Source: Nitrospinota bacterium
Lineage (GTDB): Bacteria > Nitrospinota > Nitrospinia > Nitrospinales > VA-1
Length of the DNA: 10,368 bases
Direction: 5' to 3'
Assembly: GCA_002731985.1 (NCBI GenBank)
Contig: PCCT01000097.1
Coordinates: 1 to 10,368 of the forward strand
The notes under the pieces were generated by a model, which was not told the DNA's origin, ran no database searches, and saw nothing but the letters and a program-made list of their open reading frames with translations. Within the stretch, counting starts at the first letter, position 1; each line of letters opens with the position of its first letter. Positions 1 to 5,451 of the stretch are shown piece by piece. A program made the position numbers and the translations under genes.

Positions 1-849
1 AAAAGCGCCAGGCAATTTCAACCGGCGTTTTCTTCTGTGTCCGAAGTGGAACCCATTTCATTGACCAATCCAATCAGCGCAGAAATGGGGACCATGCGAC
101 CGAGCCTCGTTCCCGGGTTGATCCAGTCGGTGGTAAGGAATCTGGGTAAAGGGCAAAAGCAGGTAAAGATTTTCGAGTTTGGCACGGTTTTCATGCGGAG
201 CAAGCAGGGAGAGCGAGAGGAAAAAACAGTCCTTGCTGCATTGGCCACAGGTACCTACGAAAATAGTGTGTGGAAACAGACCGGAAAAAGTTACGACTAT
301 TTCGATTTGAGAGGGGTTCTGGATTCTGTCGCCGGGCAAATGAAGTTAGGACTGATGGAGCGGCCTGTGTCGAGCAAGCCTTATATGTTGCTGGGGAAAA
401 GCGTTGAGCTTTTAGCGGGTGATCAGGTTTGTGGATATTTTGGTGAATTGTCCCCTGGTGTTGTACGTCAGTACGAATTGCCCAAGCATTGTGTTGTGTT
501 CGAATTAGATTTTGACAAGTTGGTAGATGCTTTGCCCAAGACAGTTCGTTTTGTTCCTCTCCCCAAGTTTCCAGAAACTTACCGGGATATATCCATATTG
601 ATCGATAAGAAGGTGGCTTCGGGAGAAGTGTCTGCCAGGATTTGTCAGACTGGAGAACCATTACTAAGAAAAGTGGAGTTGTATGATCATTTCGACGGCA
701 AAAAAATTCAGGAGGGTAAAAAGAGTCTTACCTATGCTTTGACTTTTCAGTCGGCTGACAGGACTCTGACAGACGATGAGGTTAACCCTGTTTTTGCAAA
801 AATTGTAGAAACCTTGTCCCGTCAGCTTGGCGCAACTTTGAGAGAATGA
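1..849 (+). CDS. pheT: Phenylalanyl-tRNA synthetase beta subunit, C-terminal part (5' end outside window)
   Basis: This is the C-terminal 282 residues of the beta subunit of the heterotetrameric PheRS, which charges tRNA-Phe in the cytoplasm. The frame is open from base 1, so the start lies upstream; the GTG at 37 is internal. Visible family features are the 'LTNPIS.EM..MRPSLVPGL' block near the start (the catalytic-like B6/B7 core region), followed by the 'KIFEFGTVF' strand. The last roughly 95 residues form the ferredoxin-fold anticodon-binding (FDX-ACB) domain, opening with 'KFPETYRDISILID' and containing 'VELYDHFDG..I.EGKKSLTY' and 'RTLTDDEVN'. The ending at 'GATLRE' with TGA is normal for the family, so the 3' end looks complete. 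A strong promoter follows at 901, suggesting that pheT closes its own transcription unit. Family identification is very secure; only the N-terminal part is missing. Confidence 0.97.
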   Translation, partial: KSARQFQPAFSSVSEVEPISLTNPISAEMGTMRPSLVPGLIQSVVRNLGKGQKQVKIFEFGTVFMRSKQGEREEKTVLAALATGTYENSVWKQTGKSYDYFDLRGVLDSVAGQMKLGLMERPVSSKPYMLLGKSVELLAGDQVCGYFGELSPGVVRQYELPKHCVVFELDFDKLVDALPKTVRFVPLPKFPETYRDISILIDKKVASGEVSARICQTGEPLLRKVELYDHFDGKKIQEGKKSLTYALTFQSADRTLTDDEVNPVFAKIVETLSRQLGATLRE

Positions 850-854
850 TTTGT

Positions 855-883
855 CGGGGTTTGCCCGGTCGCCTGCTTTTTTT
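855..883 (+). terminator. Possible weak terminator after pheT
   Basis: A short GC hairpin lies six bases after the pheT stop: CGGG at 855-858 pairs with CCCG at 864-867 around a five-base loop. A run of seven T begins at about 877. The stem has only four pairs and the T-run starts about ten bases after it, so this is a poor match to an intrinsic terminator. The position between a gene end and a strong promoter is the main argument for it. Confidence 0.3.
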
Positions 884-900
884 GCTTGAGCCATTGTCGA

Positions 901-930
901 TTGACACTCTGTGTTACCCGATGCTAGTCT
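901..930 (+). promoter_or_regulatory. Sigma70-type promoter for the zapB-like/zapA unit
   Basis: A perfect -35 hexamer TTGACA (901-906) is followed after 18 bases by TAGTCT (925-930), preceded by TGC, which makes an extended -10 element (TGC-TAGTCT). The expected transcription start is near 937, giving a leader of about 45 bases before the ATG at 983. No gene or RNA structure is visible in that leader. It is the best promoter match I see in the window and separates pheT from the cell-division genes. Confidence 0.7.
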
Positions 931-982
931 CTATATAAGAAGTTGCTTTATGTGATTCGTCCCTAATGTTGGTTCCCTGATT

Positions 983-1267
983 ATGTCAATGTCTATTGAA
1001 AAAATTGAACAATTAGAAGAACTGGTTGCCTCCGCAGTGGAAGGATTGAGCAATCTTCATGCGGAAAATATGCGGTTGGAGCAAAGGGTGCGGGAACTGG
1101 AAAAAGAAAAGGAAACAGCGTTAAAAGAAAATGAGAAGGGGAAGGATTCGCTGGGAAAATTGAAGCAGTTGGAGGCCTCGCATCGGAAGCTTGAAAAAGA
1201 CCGGTCCGAAGTACGCATCAAGGTTCAGAATGTCTTACAAAAAATTGAAAAAATGAATTTTGTCTGA
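983..1267 (+). CDS. Small ZapB-like coiled-coil protein upstream of zapA
   Basis: This 94-residue, highly charged protein is predicted to be one long coiled coil: leucines and isoleucines recur at heptad spacing ('IEQLEELV', 'LHAENMRLEQRVRELEKEKETA'), with long Glu/Lys runs to about residue 85. There is no signal peptide, membrane segment or cysteine. The 'LHAEN..LEQRVRELE' pattern resembles ZapB and other FtsB/ZapB-size coiled coils, but such sequences give weak homology signals. The stronger argument is position: it ends five bases before zapA and both follow one promoter. ZapB in E. coli binds ZapA at the division ring, so a ZapA partner role is a sensible inference. No clear Shine-Dalgarno precedes ATG 983; ATG 989 (two residues later) is an alternative start. 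I am confident it is a real gene, moderately confident of the ZapB-like role. Confidence 0.82.
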   Translation: MSMSIEKIEQLEELVASAVEGLSNLHAENMRLEQRVRELEKEKETALKENEKGKDSLGKLKQLEASHRKLEKDRSEVRIKVQNVLQKIEKMNFV

Positions 1268-1272
1268 TCATT

Positions 1273-1581
1273 ATGGCATCGAGCGAAATTAAAATTTACG
1301 GCAAGACTTATAAGGTCAAACCGGTTTCCTCTTCAGTGGACATGCAGGATGTGGCGGCACTGGTAGACGCGAAAATGAGGGAACTCTCAGGCGTAAAAGG
1401 CAAGTCATCCACCGTGGATGTGGCGGTGCTTACCGCGCTCAATCTCGGACATGAATTAATGGAGTTGAAACAAACAAGGCAAGGTGACAGTGACCAACAT
1501 AGTCAGCGCATCGACGGTATGGTCCAGAAGCTTGAAGAATCGTTGGAAGCTATTAAAAGTAAAGGAGTTTCCGGTAGTTAG
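1273..1581 (+). CDS. zapA: Cell division protein ZapA
   Basis: This 102-residue protein matches the ZapA family, which binds FtsZ protofilaments and stabilises the division ring in the cytoplasm. The N-terminal globular part has the typical 'IKIYGKTYKVKP' strand pair, then 'DVAALVDAKMREL' and the 'TVDVAVLTALNLGHELMELKQ' helix, which is the family's most recognisable block. The C-terminal tail ('RIDGMVQKLEESLEAIKS') is the coiled-coil tetramerisation helix. The length is normal for ZapA. It starts five bases after the coiled-coil gene, with no evident Shine-Dalgarno, so it may be translationally coupled. The 6S RNA promoter begins two bases after its TAG stop. The zapA-6S RNA-cyclo-ligase order is the same as in enteric bacteria, which supports both this call and the RNA call. 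Confidence 0.94.
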   Translation: MASSEIKIYGKTYKVKPVSSSVDMQDVAALVDAKMRELSGVKGKSSTVDVAVLTALNLGHELMELKQTRQGDSDQHSQRIDGMVQKLEESLEAIKSKGVSGS

Positions 1582-1583
1582 CC

Positions 1584-1612
1584 TTGTTAGCGGTGACCCT
1601 TTATGCTAGGAT
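1584..1612 (+). promoter_or_regulatory. Promoter of the 6S RNA gene
   Basis: TTGTTA (1584-1589) and TAGGAT (1607-1612) are separated by exactly 17 bases, a good sigma70 arrangement. It starts just after the zapA stop and would initiate near 1618-1620, upstream of the 6S RNA structure. The ATGC before the -10 adds a partial extended -10 element. Confidence 0.65.
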
Positions 1613-1617
1613 GCGTC

Positions 1618-1812
1618 AGGAAGCTAAGAATTATGCTTCCCTGTTCTGCTCGTGTAGGAATTGTATTTTTTGAGCCAACATTTTGAAAACGGGGATGACC
1701 TTCTGCCATGGTGTGCATGCCTTCTTCGGAAGGAAGCCTGAAGTGGTATACAGATTCCCCACCTGTCCTTGACAGGTTCAAAAAAATATTTTTGCACGGC
1801 ATTGCGGGGGGG
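1618..1812 (+). ncRNA. ssrS: 6S RNA
   Basis: 6S RNA binds sigma70-RNA polymerase holoenzyme by mimicking an open promoter. The secondary structure can be traced by hand. The closing stem pairs about 1650-1673 with 1778-1799. Next comes the large central bubble, whose 3' side holds the small hairpin ACCTGT/ACAGGT (1761-1766 with 1772-1777). Then come helices GGGGA/TCCCC (1691-1695 with 1756-1760) and TGCCA/TGGTA (1704-1708 with 1744-1748). The terminal hairpin CCTTC-TTCG-GAAGG (1720-1733) has a stable C(UUCG)G tetraloop. The 'GTGCATGCC...GGAAGCCT' segment resembles the most conserved part of E. coli 6S RNA, as does TGAGCC at 1671-1676. Expected length is about 195 nt, close to the usual 180-200. 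The 5' end is inferred from the promoter and the 3' end from pairing of the G-run 1806-1811 with 1636-1641; both may be off by 10-20 bases. Confidence 0.87.
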
Positions 1813-1834
1813 TTAACGAATATGTTTTTTAGGC

Positions 1835-1880
1835 AGGCCTTGGAATCTAATGCGAAGCGTTAATGCAGAGCAAAAGGCCT
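1835..1880 (+). repeat. Nested dyad downstream of 6S RNA
   Basis: AGGCCTT (1835-1841) can pair with AAGGCCT (1874-1880). Inside it sits a second hairpin, TAATGC (1848-1853) with GCGTTA (1857-1862), around a GAA loop. The two stems could form one extended RNA structure 23 bases beyond the proposed 6S end. No proper T-run follows, so it looks more like a processing or stability element than a terminator. Function is unknown. Confidence 0.45.
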
Positions 1881-2041
1881 CCTTGTGTTTATTGAAGAGA
1901 AATGAGGGTGCGGGTGTATAAGATTTTTTGTGGATGGTTTTTTCAAGGGTTAGTTGCGGCCCGACTTATAAATCGAGATGATTCCAAACGAAACGAAGTG
2001 CATGGTTTTGTTTGTTACGATAAAACGGTCTTTTCATTTTA

Positions 2042-2064
2042 CTGTAGAAACCTGGTTTCTACGG
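2042..2064. repeat. Near-perfect palindrome in the intergenic gap
   Basis: GTAGAAACC (2044-2052) and GGTTTCTAC (2054-2062) are exact inverted copies around a single T; CT and GG on the flanks extend the match with one G-T pair. As DNA it is an 18-base dyad suited to a dimeric DNA-binding protein. As RNA it gives a seven-pair hairpin with a five-base loop. It lies about 215 bases upstream of the cyclo-ligase start. No T-run follows, so a terminator is unlikely. Confidence 0.5.
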
Positions 2065-2276
2065 AGATTCTTTGCCGGGTTCTTCATCCTGTCGCAATTT
2101 CCCCACACCCCCGGTTTGACTGCACCGACTAGCGGTTGAGCCTGCGGTTAGTTTTTTCGCCGCGTTTTCCTTCAAAAATATTGATCAGATTTGTCTTAAC
2201 TTTAGCCCATGTACTTTGTTTTAAAGGGTTAATTTGAGAGCGGGAATTGAACCTGTTTTTCCGCTGGGAGCCAGCG

Positions 2277-2888
2277 ATGGAGCCAATGGTTTATTCAGAA
2301 TCGGTGGCCAGAGCCAAAACAGCGATTCGGGAAACAATCACCCGGAAACGCGAAGTGCTTGGCGATGTCGAACGGAATGAGAAGAGCTTGAGTATTGCTC
2401 AACGTTTGTTTGATCTGGATGCGTTTAAGGAATCCAAATCGGTTTTTATATTCCTTTCTTTGCCTGATGAGGTTCAGACAGAAGCAGTGATTGAGGAATC
2501 CTTTCGCCTAGGCAAGGAAGTTTTCGTTCCCTTGATCAATGTCAGGGGAGGGTGCTTGCAGGTGGCGCGGATTCCCTCGCTGGATATAAAATTTGTTGTC
2601 GGGAAGCATGGCATCAGAGAACCGGCCCCCGAAGTTCGAGAAATTGTTTCTCCCTCGCGTATCGATTTGGTTGTTGCGCCGGGCCTGGCTTTTGATGTTC
2701 GCGGAAACCGTATTGGTTACGGTGGGGGGTATTACGATAAATTGTTAAAGGAAATTTCCAGAGACAGTATCCGGGTTGGAATCGGATATGATTTTCAATT
2801 GCTGGATTTGGTTCCGCACTCTGATTTTGACGAGCCGGTCCAATTTGTAGTTACAGAAACTCAACTGCTGAGATGCCGGAATGTGTGA
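2277..2888 (+). CDS. fau: 5-formyltetrahydrofolate cyclo-ligase
   Basis: The enzyme (EC 6.3.3.2) uses ATP to convert 5-formyl-THF to 5,10-methenyl-THF in the cytoplasm, recycling a folate that otherwise inhibits one-carbon enzymes. The 203-residue product has the family's layout: an N-terminal helix with basic residues ('AKTAIRETITRKREVL'), the 'SVFIFLSLPDEVQTEAVI' strand-helix, 'KEVFVPLI', and the diagnostic C-terminal block 'DLVVAPGLAFD..GNRIGYGGGYYDKLL' (GYGGGYYD at residues 147-154), the phosphate-binding loop. I chose ATG 2277 because GGGAG (2266-2270) sits six bases before it; an in-frame TTG at 2247 would add ten residues without a well-placed ribosome site. The gene is known as ygfA/fau in E. 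coli, where it also follows 6S RNA. A 35-base spacer separates it from rny, so the two are probably co-transcribed. Confidence 0.94.
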   Translation: MEPMVYSESVARAKTAIRETITRKREVLGDVERNEKSLSIAQRLFDLDAFKESKSVFIFLSLPDEVQTEAVIEESFRLGKEVFVPLINVRGGCLQVARIPSLDIKFVVGKHGIREPAPEVREIVSPSRIDLVVAPGLAFDVRGNRIGYGGGYYDKLLKEISRDSIRVGIGYDFQLLDLVPHSDFDEPVQFVVTETQLLRCRNV

Positions 2889-2923
2889 GGCATTGAGGTT
2901 TAATTTATATAAGAGGTAGCAAA

Positions 2924-4543
2924 ATGCATATATTTACAGCCGTCAAATTTAATCTTTCTACCTTGCTCATCGGGATGTTTCTTGCCGTGGTGATCGGGTA
3001 TTTCATAGGATATTTTCTGCGTAAGTTGATCAGCCAATATCAGATAAAAGAAGCTGAAGCGAAGAAAATAATAATTGTTGAAGAGGCAGAGCATGAAGCT
3101 CAAAACAGATTGAAAGCCGCCTCGCATGAAGCTCAAAACAGATTGAAAGCCGCCGCTGTCGAAGCCAGAGAACAAGCCTTGGTTACCAAGACCAAGATTG
3201 AAAAAGAGGTTCAGGGTAAATGGGAAGAAGTGCGAGAGCAGGAACGAACAACACGTAAAAAAGAAGACGAGTTGAGACTCTCGTTTGAGAAGACGCGAGA
3301 CCTTGAAAAAGAATTGGCACGAAAAATGGAAGCGGCGGAGAAATCTAGGCAGTCGAGTCAGGATGAACAGGCGCGTTATGATGAACTGGTTAAGCAGGAA
3401 ATGGTAAAGCTTGAAAATATCAGTTCTTTCACTGCGGAAGAAGCCAAGGAAGAAATTAAAAGAAAGGTCATTGATGTAGCTCGGCTGGATGCGGCTAAGG
3501 AAGTCAAAAGAATTGAGGAATTCGCTAAAAATAACGCTGATGAAGAAGCGAGAAAAATTATCACCATGGCAGTGCAGAGACTTGCTTCCGATAGTGTGGC
3601 AGAAAGCACAATCTCTGTTGTTGAACTTCCTGACGATTCGATCAAGGGCCGCATTATCGGGCGCGAAGGAAGAAATATCCGTGCCTTGGAGCAGGCTACA
3701 GGAATTGATCTCATTATCGACGATACTCCGGGAGCAGTCGTGTTATCCGGATTCGACCCGATCCGTCGAGAAGTCGCCCGGCGCGCTTTGGAAAAGCTGA
3801 CGCTTGATGGACGTATTCATCCTGGGCGCATCGAAGATGTTGTGAATAAATGTCGCAGGGAGGTCGAGCAACAGATCAAGCAAGCGGGTGAGCAGGCGGT
3901 GGTTGAGCTTGAAATGGATAACGTCAATCCCGAACTGGCCCATATGCTGGGCCGCCTCAAATACAGGACCAGTTACACACAAAATGTACTTGAGCACGTG
4001 AAGGAAGTGGCCAAGGTATGCGGATTCATGGCGGCGGAGTTAGGACTGGATGTTCAGCTTGCCAAGCGCGCCGGTCTTCTGCACGATATTGGTAAGTCCA
4101 TTGACCGTCAAACGGATGGAACGCATACTCAACTGGGTGTGGATGTGGCCAACAGATTTAATGAACATAAATATGTCGTCAACGCAATTGCGGCGCATCA
4201 TGAAGACGTGGAGCCTGAATCTGTTTACGCCGTTCTGGTGATAGCGGGAGATACTATTTCCGCATCACGTCCTGGAGCGCGACGCGAAATGCTGGAAACT
4301 TATGTGAAGCGTATGACCAAGTTGGAAGAGATTGGTGATTCCTTCAAGGGCGTTGAGAAAACCTATGCGATCCAGGCGGGTCGTGAGGTTCGCATCATTG
4401 TTGTTCCCGATGGAACCAGCGATACAGAGGCGAATATGCTGGCGAAGGATGTTGCCAAGCGTATAGAAAAAGAAGTGACGTATCCGGGAGAAATTAAAAT
4501 CACCGTCGTTAGAGAAACCCGGTTTGTTGAGGTCGCTCGCTGA
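2924..4543 (+). CDS. rny: Ribonuclease Y
   Basis: RNase Y is a membrane-bound endoribonuclease that starts mRNA decay. The 539-residue protein shows the full domain order: one N-terminal membrane segment (about residues 11-32, followed by 'RKL'), a long charged coiled coil to about 210, a KH RNA-binding domain with 'GRIIGREGRNIR' at 242-253, and an HD phosphohydrolase domain. HD metal-site residues are visible as H358, the H387-D388 pair in 'LLHDIGK', H425/H426 in 'AAHHED' and D443. The length is slightly above the usual roughly 520. Part of the excess is an 11-residue tandem duplication at residues 57-78 (see repeat entry). AGAGG (2912-2916) precedes ATG 2924 at good distance. The next gene, a YmdB-type phosphoesterase, starts nine bases after the stop, as in the rny-ymdB pair of Bacillus. 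No key residue is missing. Confidence 0.97.
   Translation: MHIFTAVKFNLSTLLIGMFLAVVIGYFIGYFLRKLISQYQIKEAEAKKIIIVEEAEHEAQNRLKAASHEAQNRLKAAAVEAREQALVTKTKIEKEVQGKWEEVREQERTTRKKEDELRLSFEKTRDLEKELARKMEAAEKSRQSSQDEQARYDELVKQEMVKLENISSFTAEEAKEEIKRKVIDVARLDAAKEVKRIEEFAKNNADEEARKIITMAVQRLASDSVAESTISVVELPDDSIKGRIIGREGRNIRALEQATGIDLIIDDTPGAVVLSGFDPIRREVARRALEKLTLDGRIHPGRIEDVVNKCRREVEQQIKQAGEQAVVELEMDNVNPELAHMLGRLKYRTSYTQNVLEHVKEVAKVCGFMAAELGLDVQLAKRAGLLHDIGKSIDRQTDGTHTQLGVDVANRFNEHKYVVNAIAAHHEDVEPESVYAVLVIAGDTISASRPGARREMLETYVKRMTKLEEIGDSFKGVEKTYAIQAGREVRIIVVPDGTSDTEANMLAKDVAKRIEKEVTYPGEIKITVVRETRFVEVAR
3091..3156 (+). repeat. 33-base tandem duplication inside rny
   Basis: Two adjacent 33-base units (3091-3123 and 3124-3156) are identical over their first 31 bases and differ by one base (T against G) at position 32. 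In frame they encode HEAQNRLKAAS followed by HEAQNRLKAAA, residues 57-67 and 68-78. Silent positions have not diverged, so the duplication is recent or maintained by conversion. Eleven residues is a hendecad, which fits about three helical turns and so lengthens the coiled coil without breaking the helix. Confidence 0.95.
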
Positions 4544-4552
4544 TACTCAGTT

Positions 4553-5338
4553 ATGCTCAACGTACTTTTTATTGGTGATATTGTAGGAAAGCCCGGGCGT
4601 AAGGCGCTGGGCAGGACTCTCTCGGGATTGATTGAGGAGCATTCGATTCACGTTTGTATCGGTAACGCCGAAAACGCGGCTGGTGGATTCGGTTTGACTT
4701 GCCAAGTGGCGGACGATCTGTTTGGTCTTGGATTTCACGCCCTGACATCGGGCAATCACATTTTTGATAAACGAGAAATTATAGATCATCTGGCTAAAGA
4801 ACCTCGTATTTTGAGGCCAGCCAATTTTCCTGCAGAGACGCCGGGAGTAGGTCATTATCTTCATGAGATGGAAGATGGCACAAGCGTTGGTATTCTCAAT
4901 CTGATGGGTCGGGTATTTGTTGATTCGATAGACTGTCCTTTCAAGAGGGCAGATGAAGAGATCAAGCGTCTGCGTGAGAAGACAAATATTATATTCGTAG
5001 ACATGCATGCTGAGGTCACTTCAGAAAAGATAGCGATGGGACGCTACCTCGATGGTCAGGTGAGCGCTGTGGTCGGTACTCATACCCATGTCCAGACTGC
5101 GGATGAAGTGGTTCTACCAAACGGGACGGCTTATCTGACAGACGCGGGAATGACGGGGCCGGGTGATTCGGTCATTGGGGTAAAGACGGAGATGGCGATC
5201 AGCAAGTTCCTCTCACGACTGCCTAAACGTTTTGAGACGGCGGGTGGCGAGGGGCAGGTCAACGGTGCTGTTATCGCGATCAACAAGGAAACCGGAAAGG
5301 CCGAAGGTATCAAGCGAATTCAGATACGGCAAGAGTGA
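4553..5338 (+). CDS. YmdB-like metallophosphoesterase (TIGR00282 family)
   Basis: This 261-residue cytoplasmic protein belongs to the YmdB/DR1281 group of dinuclear-metal phosphoesterases; the Bacillus member hydrolyses 2',3'-cyclic nucleotides and affects biofilm and motility choices. Metal-ligand motifs are all present: D9 in 'FIGDIVGKPGR', E40-N41 in 'GNAENAAGG', N68-H69 in 'TSGNHIFD', H152 in 'VDMHAEVTSEK', and H177/H179 in 'VVGTHTHVQTAD'. The tail has the family blocks 'GTAYLTDAGMTGP..SVIG' and 'INGA'-like 'VNGAVIAI'. Length is normal. It begins nine bases after rny, in the same order as rny-ymdB in Firmicutes, which suggests a joint role in RNA turnover, perhaps on cyclic-phosphate ends or nucleotides released from RNA; that last step is inference. 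No Shine-Dalgarno is evident before ATG 4553, so coupling to rny translation is likely. Confidence 0.93.
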   Translation: MLNVLFIGDIVGKPGRKALGRTLSGLIEEHSIHVCIGNAENAAGGFGLTCQVADDLFGLGFHALTSGNHIFDKREIIDHLAKEPRILRPANFPAETPGVGHYLHEMEDGTSVGILNLMGRVFVDSIDCPFKRADEEIKRLREKTNIIFVDMHAEVTSEKIAMGRYLDGQVSAVVGTHTHVQTADEVVLPNGTAYLTDAGMTGPGDSVIGVKTEMAISKFLSRLPKRFETAGGEGQVNGAVIAINKETGKAEGIKRIQIRQE

Positions 5339-5451
5339 CTTTTAATATCTTGAGGGGCCTCTAAGAATATCATGCTCACAAAAAAGGAATTATTAGAGGT
5401 TCCTTTAATCAAATAGCAGGGTAAGCCCTGCCAATTTTAATCATTGACTGT
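5339..5451 (+). promoter_or_regulatory. Structured leader between ymdB-like gene and lysS
   Basis: Two hairpins fill this 113-base spacer. The first pairs AGGGGCCTCTAA (5353-5364) with TTAGAGGTTCCT (5393-5404): twelve consecutive pairs including two G-U, around a 28-base loop. The second is GCAGGG-TAAG-CCCTGC (5416-5431), perfect over six GC-rich pairs, followed by CAATTTTAAT, a weak terminator-like tail. A mini-ORF (5372-5416) runs through the first hairpin and stops at the foot of the second. The layout resembles a translation-controlled attenuator ahead of lysS. No T-box sequence or lysine-riboswitch core is recognisable. Alternatively these are simply a processing site plus a weak terminator of the rny unit. 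Confidence 0.45.
5372..5416 (+). CDS. Possible leader peptide of lysS (MLTKKELLEVPLIK)
   Basis: A 14-codon frame, ATG to TAG, encodes MLTKKELLEVPLIK with three lysine codons (AAA AAG at codons 4-5 and AAA as the last sense codon). Its stop overlaps the first base of the GC-rich hairpin at 5416-5431. A ribosome on codons 8-11 would lie on the 3' arm of the first hairpin (5393-5404). These relations are what a leader peptide sensing lysyl-tRNA would show, ahead of the lysyl-tRNA synthetase gene. Against it: no good Shine-Dalgarno (GAGGGG at 5352-5357 is 14 bases upstream and inside a stem), lysine is a common residue, and a frame this short arises often by chance. Confidence 0.28.
   Translation: MLTKKELLEVPLIK

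Larger units (their letters stand above)
1813..2276. other. Gap between 6S RNA and cyclo-ligase gene; structured, no convincing gene
   Basis: About 460 bases without a supported coding gene. It holds two dyad structures, listed separately, at 1835-1880 and 2042-2064. A T-run at 2152-2157 is preceded by a weak GC-rich hairpin (GCGG 2132-2135 with CTGC 2142-2145). An open frame of 76 codons at 1902-2132 has no family resemblance and an unusual composition, so I do not call it. TATAAA at 1967-1972 looks like a -10 but lacks a good -35 partner. If 6S RNA and the cyclo-ligase are co-transcribed, as in E. coli, this would be an unusually long 5' leader. Confidence 0.5.

Noticed and set aside
191..661. 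156-codon open frame on the minus strand
   Set aside because: Reverse-strand shadow of pheT without recognisable domains.
37..849. GTG at 37 as the start of a 270-residue gene
   Set aside because: The frame is open from base 1 and the upstream residues continue the PheT sequence, so this is an internal codon of a truncated pheT.
1902..2132. Possible 76-codon gene in the gap after 6S RNA
   Set aside because: No recognisable family, no good ribosome site, odd mixture of Cys, Phe and His, and it runs through the palindrome at 2042-2064. Likely chance; conservation in relatives would change this.
2247..2276. TTG start adding ten residues to the cyclo-ligase
   Set aside because: ATG 2277 has GGGAG at the right distance and gives the usual family length.
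3091..3156. Direct repeats as a CRISPR-like array
   Set aside because: The two copies are directly adjacent with no spacer and encode in-frame coiled-coil residues of RNase Y.
5339..5451. T-box or lysine riboswitch ahead of lysS
   Set aside because: No T-box consensus sequence and too short for the lysine riboswitch five-helix core; only two simple hairpins are seen.
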